The position numbers and the translations under genes are program-made. A stretch of DNA of 64,000 nucleotides, from the NCBI GenBank assembly GCA_045106195.1, contig JBGCEH010000010.1, positions 124,001 to 188,000 of the forward strand, given 5' to 3'. This document shows, in pieces, positions 46,162 to 55,950 of this stretch. This DNA is from Granulosicoccus sp045106195 (GTDB lineage Bacteria; Pseudomonadota; Gammaproteobacteria; Granulosicoccales; Granulosicoccaceae). Position 1 is the stretch's first letter. Every line of letters begins with the position of its first letter. A model generated the notes under the pieces. It was not told the DNA's origin. It saw nothing but the letters and a program-made list of their open reading frames with translations, and ran no database searches.

Positions 46162-47901
46162 TCAGGGTTGAGCACTAAGTCGACGCTTGCCGCCAATCCA
46201 GACTTGACTGACCGAAATATCACGGACGTCGCGTTGGGTTAACGGATTGCCAGACAGAACGACAAAATCCGCTAATTTGCCGGTTTCAATTGAGCCACGA
46301 TCATGATCAAGGAAGTTTTGCCATGCTGCATCAATGGTCAAGGCCCGCAGGGCGCGTAGTCGACTCACACGCTCCCCTTCGCCGATAAGGTAGCCGCTGG
46401 TTGTCTGCCGCTCACTGGCACTCCACAGCATTTGCATGGGGCTGATCGGCGTCACTGGAGAATCCGAATGGATCGTATATCTGACGCCCAGTTTATCGGC
46501 ACTAGCCAGTGGACTGATCATTGAGGCTCGCGTCTCGCCCAGAACACGCTGACGATACCAGTCACCCCAGTAGAAAGTGTGGGTCGGGAAAAAAGTGACA
46601 GCGACGTCCAGTCTCGATAGCATTTCCAGTTGCGAGTGTGTGATGGTTTGTGCGTGAACGATGAAGTGCCTTGCATCGGTTCTCGGGTACAGCGATTGCG
46701 CGGCCACCAGGCCATCGATAATGCTCTGAATGGCAGCATCGCCGTTCCCGTGCAGTGCCAACTGAAAGCCGGCACGATGAAATTTCAGAATGAGCTTATG
46801 CAACGTTTTCTCTTCTATATTTGCAAAGCCGCGATAGCCATCGCCAAGCGACTCATCGTGAAGATAAGGTTCGGATAACCAGGCGGTCCGGCCCTGTGGG
46901 CTGCCGTCAGCGATCAGTTTGATCGCGCCGATGGCGATTTCACGGCGGTCATCAAGAGGCCAGTCGATAGCGTGAGCAAGACGCTGACCACCGGTTCCGG
47001 AACCCGTTCTCTCCGCAGGTTCAAGTAAAGCCACAGACGGCTCGGCGGCGAGCTTGTCGTGTGCAGGCCAGATGACAATTCGTTGTGGAATGAAGCCGAG
47101 TTTTTTCGCATATCGGAGTACCTGCAGCGTGGATTTATCCGCGAATCCGTTTTGCACCGTGGTAATCCCGGCTTGCAGGTAATCATCGCGCGCCGTAAGC
47201 ATAATCACAGGTAAGCGCCACCATGGTATTTCCCGGAGCAGTCGAGACATCGGCGGGGCCGCTTTTTCCTGCAGGAGCCCATGCACTCGCCGGGGATCGT
47301 CCCCTTCGAAGCCCAGCTCTCCAAGTGCCCGAGAATTAGCCACCCCCATATGACCGGATCGGTGTCGGATATACACCGCGTGCTCTGGCGCTGCATTGTC
47401 GAGTTCAGTGCGTGTGGGGTGGCGCTGTTCAGACAACGCAGCATCGTCATAGTCGAAGCCGATTATCCAACGCTTGTCTGACTGCTGTCTTGTGAGCCCG
47501 GTAATCGTTTCCAGCAACGCCGGTATATCGTCGATAACGCCAAAGGGTGGGGAGGAGAGATCGATACCGATGTCAACCAGCCCGCTGGAGGGGAAGTGGC
47601 TGTGGGCATCAACAAAACCCGGAACCACCGTCTGGCCGTGTAAATCGACGTACCGTATTCCAAACATTCGCTGGTACCAGGCAGACTGAGAGTACACACG
47701 AGACATCGTTGCCTCAACAACCTGCTGCTCCCCTGCCGCCCGAATCCGCTCAGAGTGGACGCCTAGCGCGCTGATGACCGTATTTTCAGCATCCATTGTC
47801 AGGATATGACCATTTACCAGCACCACCGGCCTGTCGACATATCCAACAGCACCGAGCCACACACAGGCGAGCAGGAAAAGCAGACAAATGCTACGCAGCA
47901 T
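46162..47901 (-). CDS. Exported or membrane-anchored amidohydrolase (YtcJ-like)
   Basis: 579 residues. An N-terminal hydrophobic segment (LLFLLACVWLGAVGYV) acts as signal or anchor. An amidohydrolase-3 fold follows, with metal motif DAHSHF near 97, a His in the RHRSGHMG region, LHGNGDAA, VHAQTI and SDSPVTP. The family hydrolyses C-N bonds of amides or formyl compounds; the substrate is unknown. It lies 145 bases upstream of the TRAP binding-protein gene on the same strand, so a periplasmic step that frees an acid for that protein is conceivable. Confidence 0.85.
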   Translation of the reverse strand: MLRSICLLFLLACVWLGAVGYVDRPVVLVNGHILTMDAENTVISALGVHSERIRAAGEQQVVEATMSRVYSQSAWYQRMFGIRYVDLHGQTVVPGFVDAHSHFPSSGLVDIGIDLSSPPFGVIDDIPALLETITGLTRQQSDKRWIIGFDYDDAALSEQRHPTRTELDNAAPEHAVYIRHRSGHMGVANSRALGELGFEGDDPRRVHGLLQEKAAPPMSRLLREIPWWRLPVIMLTARDDYLQAGITTVQNGFADKSTLQVLRYAKKLGFIPQRIVIWPAHDKLAAEPSVALLEPAERTGSGTGGQRLAHAIDWPLDDRREIAIGAIKLIADGSPQGRTAWLSEPYLHDESLGDGYRGFANIEEKTLHKLILKFHRAGFQLALHGNGDAAIQSIIDGLVAAQSLYPRTDARHFIVHAQTITHSQLEMLSRLDVAVTFFPTHTFYWGDWYRQRVLGETRASMISPLASADKLGVRYTIHSDSPVTPISPMQMLWSASERQTTSGYLIGEGERVSRLRALRALTIDAAWQNFLDHDRGSIETGKLADFVVLSGNPLTQRDVRDISVSQVWIGGKRRLSAQP

Positions 47902-48121
47902 CGGCTTATGGACGTCTTTTCATTGTCTTGATGGCCTGAACCGATGCATTGATCACGGCAAGTGCCATAAGGTTTCGTATACTTGTGGCTGGTATGGTGC
48001 ACATCCGTTCGACAGGATAAAGCTTCGCACAACAGACTGTCGAGCGAAACTATCTTATTAGTGAAACCATTTTATTAGTGCAGGTTCGAATTCCATCAGT
48101 GGTAAACGCCAGGAACTCCAG

Positions 48122-48763
48122 ATGACAGTGAATTTTCAAAGGATTTGCAGTAGCCAGCGGCTTCGAGGCTGGCTTGTCGGCATCTTTTGTCTGCTTTCCT
48201 GCGGCAATATACTCGCACAAAGTCTGGAAATAGACTCGGTCGCGCCGATCATTGAGCTCGAGGAACTGGTTCAGACTGCCGCAGCCAGCTCCCAGGTTTT
48301 TACGGTGCAAATAGCCGAAGAAACCGAACTCCTATCCGCTACCCTCTTCTATAGACGCAACGGCGAACAAGCCTATAACGAGGCTCCAATGAACCCGTTG
48401 GGTGCGAGTGGCTTCTATACCGCTTCCATCAATACCGATCCGTCCGATCTCCGGCCTATTGAATACTACATACAAGCCCGGGATACCTCTGAAAATCGTA
48501 CTGTTAGCGGATTCTCCTTTGACCCCTACAGTCGCACGCTAACACCCGCAACCGATGGGCAACTTACTCAGCCTGTCGTGGAGGAGGAGCCGCAAGCACC
48601 ACTTGAGAAAACCCGGGAGATAGCGGCAGTTGAGCCATTTTACAAACGGTCTTGGTTTAAAGTCACTCTCGGTATTGTGGCGGTCGGATTACTGGCCAAT
48701 TCGATGGATACCGGCGGAGAAGATACTCGGATTGTGCCGGTTACCTTTACCTTCGAAGATTAA
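48122..48763 (+). CDS. Exported beta-domain protein with a C-terminal membrane anchor
   Basis: 213 residues. Signal peptide ending at NILAQS, then one Fn3-like or Y-family beta domain (about 40-130; ATLFYRRNGEQAYNEAPM, then EYYIQARDTSENRT), a Pro/Glu-rich linker, and a single TM near 180-198 followed by a short acidic end. The beta domain resembles those in bacterial proteins that sense or bind polymers; no enzyme motif. It lies 20 bases before the CBM9 lipoprotein gene, so they are probably co-expressed. Confidence 0.75.
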   Translation: MTVNFQRICSSQRLRGWLVGIFCLLSCGNILAQSLEIDSVAPIIELEELVQTAAASSQVFTVQIAEETELLSATLFYRRNGEQAYNEAPMNPLGASGFYTASINTDPSDLRPIEYYIQARDTSENRTVSGFSFDPYSRTLTPATDGQLTQPVVEEEPQAPLEKTREIAAVEPFYKRSWFKVTLGIVAVGLLANSMDTGGEDTRIVPVTFTFED

Positions 48764-48783
48764 AACGAGCCTGGGAATCAGCA

Positions 48784-50268
48784 ATGACACACCTTTTATC
48801 CAAGTGGCAACATGCACCTGCAAAGCAGCTGTCCGGTCTCGTTGGCGTTTCACTAGCGTTGTTATTGTCGGCCTGCACTGATAGCGGCACAACGACAACG
48901 CTCGATGCGCGGCCCGCACTGGACCTCGAAGTACCAGAAAGTATTCTCGAGGCAGAATTTTTTGACTTCTCGGTCGATACAAACACACCTTTACTGTTAT
49001 TGCCGATTGTGACCTTGTCCAATGGTGCAACGGTCACCGTGGTCCAGACGAATCCCACCCAGAACCCAACGCTTTGGTCTGGCACAATCAATCTGCAAAC
49101 CGGAGTGGTCTATAATGTGACGGTCACATGGACAGAGATATTCAACAACCAGAATTTACCCCTAACCCGCGCCACATTCGATCTGGCTGTCGGTAATGAC
49201 GGCTCAGCCGTTCCAACAAACTTAACCGAATACGTCGAGGATGAGTTCGACAACGACAATGATGGTCGGACAAATTTTGACGAGCGGAGGCTCGGTTCAG
49301 ATCCTCTGAACGCCGACCGTGAAGAGATTGAAACTGACGTTCCTGTCGCCATGGATGCTGACCCTCTTGCCATTGCCCCAATGGCGTCCGACAACGAAGC
49401 ACCCGTGAACGGGACGGAGGGTGGAACGTTTATAGAGGCAGAGACTCCAACGGTGACCCGTCCGCCTGAAAATTCGCCTGAAAATTCGCCTGAAAATTCG
49501 CCAGTCAAGTCGCCCGACGTGATGCCCTTAACGGCTGATGTGATTGTTCCGCGTATCAGCCAGTCTGATGCTCCGACTATAGACGGTGCTGGTGTCTCAC
49601 TGGGTGCTGACAATCGATTCACCGGGGAATGGGCGCAAGCAGTTCAGTCAGATATTGGCGGTACTGTGCTTGGCATTGACAAGCTAATGATCGATATCAA
49701 CGCTGAAGCCACAGGAGCAACCCCCTTCCGGCGTTGGGCAGCGATGCATGACGGCAGCTACCTGTATGTCGTTGTCATTGTTGATGACAACGGTGCACGC
49801 CATCGCGACTCCGGGACAGATTTGAGCGGCGACGATAGCCTTGAACTGTTCCTTGATGCCGACAACAGTAAATCATCGTTCTACGGTAACGATGATTTTC
49901 ATCGTATTTTTCCGTTACGTGAAGCTGGCAAGAGGGCATCGAAAAGAGGTGTATCCAGTGGAGATGTGGCGGGACCAAACTCATCGCGTCGAGAACTGAA
50001 GGTTGATTTCACAACTGGCCCCGGAATCGGTCCTGACGGTTTGCGACGGCGCAATTACGAGCAGGATGTTTACGAGCTTCGGATTGCGCTCGACTCTGTG
50101 GGCATCTCCAGCGACGCACCGTTTGGATTCGAACTGCAGGTTAACGATGATGACGATGGGCTGACACGCGACTCGAAATGGGGCTGGAAACATCCACAGC
50201 GGGTCGATGTTGATGTGGACAATACCTTTAGTGATCCGTCTTTCATGGGCACACTGATGCTGGAGTAA
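48784..50268 (+). CDS. Lipoprotein with TSP3-like calcium repeat and C-terminal CBM9-like domain
   Basis: 494 residues. Lipobox LLSAC (Cys31). Beta domain of about 120 residues, then DNDNDGRTNFDERRLGSDP (about 157-175), a thrombospondin-3/EF-like Ca-binding repeat, a Pro-rich linker with PENS repeated three times, and a C-terminal domain (about 260-494) of the CBM9/DOMON-like type: WAAMHDGSYLYVVVIVDD, DDSLELFLD, then YELRIAL. CBM9 modules bind sugars or polymer ends. The protein probably sits on the outer membrane and binds a glycan; this is inference. Operon with the gene at 48122. Confidence 0.82.
   Translation: MTHLLSKWQHAPAKQLSGLVGVSLALLLSACTDSGTTTTLDARPALDLEVPESILEAEFFDFSVDTNTPLLLLPIVTLSNGATVTVVQTNPTQNPTLWSGTINLQTGVVYNVTVTWTEIFNNQNLPLTRATFDLAVGNDGSAVPTNLTEYVEDEFDNDNDGRTNFDERRLGSDPLNADREEIETDVPVAMDADPLAIAPMASDNEAPVNGTEGGTFIEAETPTVTRPPENSPENSPENSPVKSPDVMPLTADVIVPRISQSDAPTIDGAGVSLGADNRFTGEWAQAVQSDIGGTVLGIDKLMIDINAEATGATPFRRWAAMHDGSYLYVVVIVDDNGARHRDSGTDLSGDDSLELFLDADNSKSSFYGNDDFHRIFPLREAGKRASKRGVSSGDVAGPNSSRRELKVDFTTGPGIGPDGLRRRNYEQDVYELRIALDSVGISSDAPFGFELQVNDDDDGLTRDSKWGWKHPQRVDVDVDNTFSDPSFMGTLMLE
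49465..49500 (+). repeat. Three perfect 12-base tandem copies inside the CBM9 lipoprotein gene
   Basis: The unit CCTGAAAATTCG is repeated exactly three times, with a degenerate fourth copy at 49501-49512. It encodes PENS repeats in the flexible linker. Identical copies suggest recent slippage; copy number may vary between strains without breaking the frame. Confidence 0.9.
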
Positions 50269-50301
50269 TAGTCAACGTGTGGTCGCGGACCACCTTGTGA
50301 T

Positions 50302-52059
50302 TTATTCCAGTCCGGCAATCAGCATCGACTTTATAGTTTTCAGATTATAGCTTTCTGCCAGAACCACGGGATTAATGCCGTTGCTGTCTGTTATTCGCAA
50401 GTCAGCTCCAGCCTGGATCAGCGCTTTCACCAGACGCTGCTGTCCGCGACCAACCGCTGCGAACAAGGCAGTACGTCCGAGACTGTCACGGGCGTTAAGA
50501 TCCGCACCGCCTGCAACCATTTGCAAAGCCAGATGCTCGTAGCCTTTTTTGGTTGCCTCTATGACAGGGTATGAGCCATTACTGGTCTTCTGGTTCAGGG
50601 AAGCACCAGCATCGACAAGAAATTTGGCCACCACCGGCTGCTCCATGGCAATCGCGGTCGCCAATGGCGACTGCCCCATCCGGTCAACGCCATTAACGTT
50701 CGCATCAGCCGCAATCAGATTTCCCACTAGCTTCACCAGCATATTTTGCGGCGCTACCGATATCGCTGTGACGATGATGTCATCGCTAAGCTTTCCCACC
50801 AGATTTTCCTCACGAACCATTAGTCGAAGCGCGGCGTAGCAGCCAGCGCTAACTGATCGGTCAATGGGACTCTTGCCAGAAAACGGCTCAGTGACATCAA
50901 GACCGGGGTTTTCGGCAAGTGTACGACCGACGCCCGTGGTGTCACAACGTTGAACGCGCTCTGCAAGATGCGCTTTTACCGCATTCGAGTAACTGTTTTT
51001 GGTCAGCAGGTGGGCCTGAAGTGCCACTGCACATTCCGGCTTACGAATATTCTCAAGCAATGGCACACCGTTGATGACCTCATTATTGCTGAGCTCACCT
51101 TCGCTGGCTAGCAGCGAACTCAAGCGCTGCACATGGCAGGTGTCCGCTGCACGTCGATACTCATCATAGAGTCCTCGCAGACGCTCGTTTACTATCTTCT
51201 CATTAACCACGGCACTAACCGCGGCATCTCTGTTTCCAGCAAAGTGAGGATTGTAACGAGCGGACACCATCAACCCGAAACGCTCGCCACCCAGTCGCTG
51301 ATCGGTAACAATGGCATGATCCATCGCACTCATCCCCCGATAGTCCTGACGGGTTACAGACGCTCCTTTGCTGAGAAGAAGCGCTACTACTTCAGGATTG
51401 TTACTGGTTATGGCGACCATTAATGGTGTCCGGCGCTCTGAACTGAGGGCCGGGTTGTCTATTTTGGCGCCTGCGGCCAGCAGGCTATCGACAACGTCAG
51501 AATCCCCTTTCTTTGCGGCAAGCATCAGCGGTGTATTGCCATTGACGACCGTGTCAGGACTAACCCCTTCCGCAATCAAGGTATTTACGTTTGCAAGATC
51601 ACCATTGGCGATGGCGTTCATGAGTTGGCTGGCCCCAGTGGCAGGTTGATAGGCACACGAGGGCCTGAGCTGCTCCAGAACGGCGCGTTCAATTGAGTCG
51701 CTGGTGCAATTCCAGCTTAGAAGTCCGCTCACCGGGCTTACAGCAGGAGTGAATGTCATCGCACGGTCACCGATTCTGTCCTCAAAGTCTACCGTCAGGA
51801 CCCCGCCACGATTGACAGCTATACGCTTTACGCTGGTACCGAACAAACTCTTCGGCGGCGGCAGATCGACATCACGATTGTCGCTGGGCATGATACCCCG
51901 CTGAACATAGTGATCGGCAACTCGCAACTTGACATGCGCCGACAGACTGAATCCTTCCGACAGCAACGCAGCCTCCACCAGCAGACCGCGTTTGTGCCAG
52001 CTATGTGCCGCGCCTGCAACGGTTCCAAGCATGGCAAGCAGTATGATCAGCAGCTTCAA
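50302..52059 (-). CDS. Secreted fusion of a pilin-like domain with ankyrin repeats
   Basis: 585 residues from TTG 52059, chosen because GAAGAG precedes it and MKLLIILLAMLGTVAGA makes a clean signal peptide; an upstream GTG gives 19 further residues with no signal logic. Residues about 30-135 match the PilA-type C-terminal domain: VKLRVADHYVQRGIMPSDN, then SVKRIAVNRGGVLTV, TFTPAVS, SWNCTS and a final Cys, the disulfide loop of type IV pilins. Ankyrin repeats fill about 145-250 and 440-585 (GNTPLMLAAKKGDSDVV, GRTALFAAVGRGQQRLV), with an irregular helical middle. No prepilin cleavage site is seen. Periplasmic or exported; role unknown. Confidence 0.78.
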   Translation of the reverse strand: MKLLIILLAMLGTVAGAAHSWHKRGLLVEAALLSEGFSLSAHVKLRVADHYVQRGIMPSDNRDVDLPPPKSLFGTSVKRIAVNRGGVLTVDFEDRIGDRAMTFTPAVSPVSGLLSWNCTSDSIERAVLEQLRPSCAYQPATGASQLMNAIANGDLANVNTLIAEGVSPDTVVNGNTPLMLAAKKGDSDVVDSLLAAGAKIDNPALSSERRTPLMVAITSNNPEVVALLLSKGASVTRQDYRGMSAMDHAIVTDQRLGGERFGLMVSARYNPHFAGNRDAAVSAVVNEKIVNERLRGLYDEYRRAADTCHVQRLSSLLASEGELSNNEVINGVPLLENIRKPECAVALQAHLLTKNSYSNAVKAHLAERVQRCDTTGVGRTLAENPGLDVTEPFSGKSPIDRSVSAGCYAALRLMVREENLVGKLSDDIIVTAISVAPQNMLVKLVGNLIAADANVNGVDRMGQSPLATAIAMEQPVVAKFLVDAGASLNQKTSNGSYPVIEATKKGYEHLALQMVAGGADLNARDSLGRTALFAAVGRGQQRLVKALIQAGADLRITDSNGINPVVLAESYNLKTIKSMLIAGLE

Positions 52060-52309
52060 GAGAATCTCTTCAAAGTAGGCGATGAAAAATATCCTGCTAG
52101 CGGGATCAAAGAACACAATCCCCCGCAGTGTCTCTTGCGTATCGGCCTATTGAACCCCATCCTTAGTGTGTTTGGCGGAAGGCGCAATCTCAGGTCAGTG
52201 CCCGCTGGGCTGATCTGCCCGAATCATCTCTGTTACATCGTGGAACGGTACAAAACGCCAGAACTACGTCACAATCACGATTCTCGACAAGCAGGAGTCT
52301 GTTTCTATA

Positions 52310-55237
52310 ATGAATATGCCGGTAAGCCACCCAGCATTTGTCCATGTGCGCAGCGAGCACATCCAGTCGCTGGACATCGACGTCCACGAGTACCGACACA
52401 ACGTTACCGGCACATCACATGTGCATCTGGCAGCGGACAATCCGGAAAACGTTTTTCTGGTCGGTCTGCGGACCATCCCCACAGATTCGACCGGTGTGGC
52501 TCATATTCTGGAGCACACTGTTTTGTGTGGCAGTGAAAAATACCCCGTTCGTGATCCCTTCTTCATGATGATCAGACGTTCTCTGAACACCTTCATGAAC
52601 GCATTCACATCCAGTGACTGGACCGCCTACCCATTCGCAAGCCAAAATGAAAAGGATTTTTTCAATTTGCTCGATGTATACCTGGATGCCGTTTTCTTCT
52701 CACGGTTACACGAGCTGGATTTCGCCCAGGAAGGTCATCGGGTGGAATTCGAAAAACCCGACGACCCTGACAGTAATCTGGTTTTCAAGGGTGTTGTATT
52801 CAACGAGATGAAAGGGGCGATGAGCGCACCCACCAGCGTTCTGTGGCAAACCCTGAGCAAGCATCTGTACCCGAATAACACTTATCATTTCAACAGTGGT
52901 GGTGATCCTGAGGATATTCCTGACCTGAGCTATGAAGAGCTCAAATCATTTTATGACACGCACTACCACCCTTCTAATGCAGTGTTCATGACCTACGGTA
53001 ATCTTGCACCAGATGTACTACAAGCCCGATTCGAAGAGCAAGTACTCAAACGCTTCGAGAAACTCGACAGAACCATCAGTGTGCAACCTGCCAAGCGTTA
53101 TCATGCGCCTATTCGTGTACAGGAGTTCTATTCCACGCAGGACTCTGATACTGCCGACAAAACGCATATTGTCGTTGGGTGGCTGTTGGGAAAAAGTGTC
53201 GATCTCGAGGCGCGACTAAGAGCAGATCTTTTATCCAGCGTGCTGCTTGCCAATAGTGCTTCACCCCTGATGAAGGTCCTTGAACAGAGTGACCTGGGAA
53301 GTGCTCCGTCACCCATGTGTGGTCTGGAAGACAGTAATCTGGAAATGGTGCTTGCCTGTGGTCTCGACGGATCCAATCCCGAAAACACCATGGATACAGA
53401 GAAACTGATTATCGAGACCCTGGAAACCATTGCGCGCGATGGTGTTCCTCAGGAAGATGTGGATGCAATGCTTCATCAACTCGAGATGAGCCAACGAGAG
53501 ATCCGGGGAGATGGCATGCCGTTTGGCTTGCAACTGGTGCTCAGCGGACTGTCAGCCGCGATGCAACGCGGTGATACTCTGGCTGCCATTGATCTGGATC
53601 CTGCACTCGAGAAACTGAGGACGGAGGCTCAGAATCGAGACTTTATACCCGGTCTCATCCGCAGCCTGCTTCTGGATAATCCTCATCGAGTAACGCTGAC
53701 CCTCTCGCCGGATACCGGAATCAGCAAGCGACGAGACCTTGCCGAAACAGCAAGGCTGGCACTGATGAAGCAATCGTTGACTGATGATCAGACCAGAGAC
53801 ATTATCGAACGTGCAAAGGCACTTGCGGAACGCCAGACGCAGGAAGATGACCCGGAAATACTACCCAAGGTTACCCTGGCCGACGTTCCGGCTGATCTGC
53901 ATATTCCGACGAGCACATCTACGACTCTGGGGGGTGCGCCAGCGGCTATGTATGCGCAGGGAACCAACGGCATTGTCTACCAGCATGTGGTCCTGCAACT
54001 ACCACACATGGATGAAGAGCTGCAGAACCTGCTGCCGCTGTATACCAATTTTGTTGGTGAGCTGGGTTCCGGGGGCCGCGATTACCTGCAAACGCAATCC
54101 TTGCAGGCTGCAGTGACGGGTGGCATCGGGACGTACACCATGCAGCGTGGCACAGTTGACAATGAACAGTCTGTGTCGGGGTACTTGGTGGTGCGAGGGA
54201 AGGCACTTCTGCGCAATACCGACGCTCTGTCACAATTGATGCTGGATACGCTTGCCGATGTACGCTTTGACGAACACAGCCGGATACGTGAGCTTGTCTC
54301 ACAATCTCGAGCCAGTCGTGAACAACGAATTACCGGTAGTGGGCACGTCCTCGCCATGCTGGCAGCTGGCAGCGGAATGAGCCCGACAGCTCGGTTATCG
54401 CACGAGCAGAATGGTCTTGAGGGAATCCGGTCACTAAAAAAACTGGATGATTCACTCAATACAAAGGGCGAAATAGACAAGCTTGCCGCACAGTTCGCAA
54501 CCATCCACGAGATTCTGAAATCAGCACCGCGCCAGTTCATGATTGTCGCAGAAGAGGAAAATCTGCAGAATTCTCAGGACAGCCTCAGCAGGGTATTTGG
54601 AAAGGCACCAACCATAGATGGTTTCGAGGCATTTTCGCCATCGCCCGTCAGGGAAAAAGTCGGGCAACTCTGGACGACCAGTACCGACGTCAACTTCAGT
54701 GCAAAAGCGTACCCGACCGTACCCAGTTCTCATACCGATGCGGCCGCACTTGCAGTATTGGGTCCGTTCCTGAGAAACGGTTACTTACACAGGGCTATTC
54801 GCGAAACCGGGGGCGCTTATGGTGGAGGCGCATCGCACGACCCTGATACGGCATCGTTCAGATTCTACAGCTACCGTGATCCAAGGCTGACAGAAACCCT
54901 GGCCGACTTTGATGCATCTATTGAATGGCTGCGGAACACGCAACATGAAACCCGTGAGCTTGAAGAGGCTATTCTGAGCGTGATCAGCGGTATTGATAAG
55001 CCCGGATCGCCTGCGGGAGAAGCACGCAATGCCTTTCAGGCTGAACTGTTTGAACGTACTGCCGAAAAGCGACGTGCTTTCAGGCAAAGGATTCTGCAGG
55101 TCTCGATGGACGACCTCAAACGTGTAGGAAGCACCTACTTTGACCCTGCAAGTGCCAGCACTGGCGTTTTGAGTAGTGAAAATCGTGCCGGGCAAAGTGA
55201 GGTTGAAGCGCTTGAACTAGTGGTGCACCCCTTGTAG
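52310..55237 (+). CDS. M16C metallopeptidase, PreP (presequence protease)-like
   Basis: 975 residues, one-chain M16C clamshell protease. Inverted zinc motif HILEH (His65, Glu68, His69) with the distal Glu166 in FNEMKGAM, the VLCGSEKYPVRDPF segment and a C-terminal inactive half. No signal peptide. The family degrades unstructured peptides of roughly 10-65 residues. Divergent from the ankyrin gene with 250 bases between starts; GGAG lies 13 bases before the ATG. Confidence 0.95.
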   Translation: MNMPVSHPAFVHVRSEHIQSLDIDVHEYRHNVTGTSHVHLAADNPENVFLVGLRTIPTDSTGVAHILEHTVLCGSEKYPVRDPFFMMIRRSLNTFMNAFTSSDWTAYPFASQNEKDFFNLLDVYLDAVFFSRLHELDFAQEGHRVEFEKPDDPDSNLVFKGVVFNEMKGAMSAPTSVLWQTLSKHLYPNNTYHFNSGGDPEDIPDLSYEELKSFYDTHYHPSNAVFMTYGNLAPDVLQARFEEQVLKRFEKLDRTISVQPAKRYHAPIRVQEFYSTQDSDTADKTHIVVGWLLGKSVDLEARLRADLLSSVLLANSASPLMKVLEQSDLGSAPSPMCGLEDSNLEMVLACGLDGSNPENTMDTEKLIIETLETIARDGVPQEDVDAMLHQLEMSQREIRGDGMPFGLQLVLSGLSAAMQRGDTLAAIDLDPALEKLRTEAQNRDFIPGLIRSLLLDNPHRVTLTLSPDTGISKRRDLAETARLALMKQSLTDDQTRDIIERAKALAERQTQEDDPEILPKVTLADVPADLHIPTSTSTTLGGAPAAMYAQGTNGIVYQHVVLQLPHMDEELQNLLPLYTNFVGELGSGGRDYLQTQSLQAAVTGGIGTYTMQRGTVDNEQSVSGYLVVRGKALLRNTDALSQLMLDTLADVRFDEHSRIRELVSQSRASREQRITGSGHVLAMLAAGSGMSPTARLSHEQNGLEGIRSLKKLDDSLNTKGEIDKLAAQFATIHEILKSAPRQFMIVAEEENLQNSQDSLSRVFGKAPTIDGFEAFSPSPVREKVGQLWTTSTDVNFSAKAYPTVPSSHTDAAALAVLGPFLRNGYLHRAIRETGGAYGGGASHDPDTASFRFYSYRDPRLTETLADFDASIEWLRNTQHETRELEEAILSVISGIDKPGSPAGEARNAFQAELFERTAEKRRAFRQRILQVSMDDLKRVGSTYFDPASASTGVLSSENRAGQSEVEALELVVHPL

Positions 55238-55302
55238 TACTGGCGGCGAGAATCCTGGTGCCATATCAGGGTCCTTGCACACCATTTGCGCTTGAATGAT
55301 TA

Positions 55303-55334
55303 TCAAAACATGCCTGCTTGGAATGCAGGCATGC
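55303..55334 (-). terminator. Rho-independent terminator of csrA
   Basis: On the minus strand CATGCCTGC-ATTCCAA-GCAGGCATG is followed by TTTTGAT, directly behind the csrA stop. Confidence 0.85.
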
Positions 55335-55337
55335 ATA

Positions 55338-55562
55338 CTATTTATCCGAAGACTCGCCATCTGTTTCGGTAGACGTCTCGGTTGCAGTGGCCTCCGGATC
55401 ACCAGCCTGAATACGCTGATAGATTTCTTCTCGATGCACACTAACATCCGGTGGCGCAGTGATACCGATTCGCACCTGTTTTCCCTTGACGCTGAGAATT
55501 GTTATAGTTACCTCATCACCAATAACAATTGATTCATCAGTCCTTCTACTCAGAATCAACAT
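55338..55562 (-). CDS. csrA: Carbon storage regulator
   Basis: 74 residues. The core MLILSRRTDESIVIGDEV...VRIGITAPPDVSVHREEIY is canonical, with the RNA-binding Leu4/Arg6 region and Arg/His near 43-45. The 15-residue Thr/Glu-rich tail is longer than the usual end near residue 61. It binds GGA loops in mRNA leaders and represses translation. AGGGGGTG precedes the ATG. It is not next to alaS or a tRNA-Ser gene as in many gammaproteobacteria, so it may be a second csrA copy; this cannot be checked here. Confidence 0.95.
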   Translation of the reverse strand: MLILSRRTDESIVIGDEVTITILSVKGKQVRIGITAPPDVSVHREEIYQRIQAGDPEATATETSTETDGESSDK

Positions 55563-55950
55563 TGCAACACCCCCTAGACCTAAAAAATATAGAAAACCTC
55601 AGCAAATCCGTCCGCATAGGCTGATTTGCGTAATGGATGGGGCCAACTACACCATCTTTGGTGAGAACAGAACGCTGAAACACCAACGACCCTACCATCC
55701 CCCTAGTATGACTCATACGAGCGGTCAAGACACGACATCAAAGAACAAGTTGTCTCTTCTCATTTAAGAAAGAAGACATTGTTGACACCACTATCCACTA
55801 TTCCAATCGGAATGCACAAATGTTATAGACAGCAATTTTCAATAAAGTGCACTATTGCCACGTTTTGTTTTCAGTTAAGGCGACTGAGTTCGCTAATTAC
55901 TGATGATGCGCGTTTATGGCGCGGCGTTCAGGCATAGTGTTAACCGTTTG
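55563..55950. other. 388-base region between csrA and the helicase gene
   Basis: No gene supported. It is the upstream side of csrA (minus strand) and the downstream side of the helicase gene. The one notable element is GCAAATC/GATTTGC (55602-55608 with 55623-55629), a hairpin about 40 bases before the csrA start. An AT-rich AATATA block at 55586-55591 could hold a -10 box on the minus strand. No tRNA is present. Confidence 0.5.

Noticed and set aside
48055..48080. Nine-base direct repeat TTATTAGTG, copies 17 bases apart.
   Set aside because: Short, AT-rich and only two copies; no insertion or target-site feature next to it.
48083..48094. GGTTCGAATTCC, which looks like a tRNA T-arm.
   Set aside because: The preceding 60 bases do not form acceptor, D or anticodon arms; no CCA-like end; an isolated T-loop match is not a tRNA or attachment site.
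49465..49512. Regular short repeats considered as a CRISPR-like array.
   Set aside because: Contiguous 12-base units with no spacers, in frame inside a lipoprotein gene.
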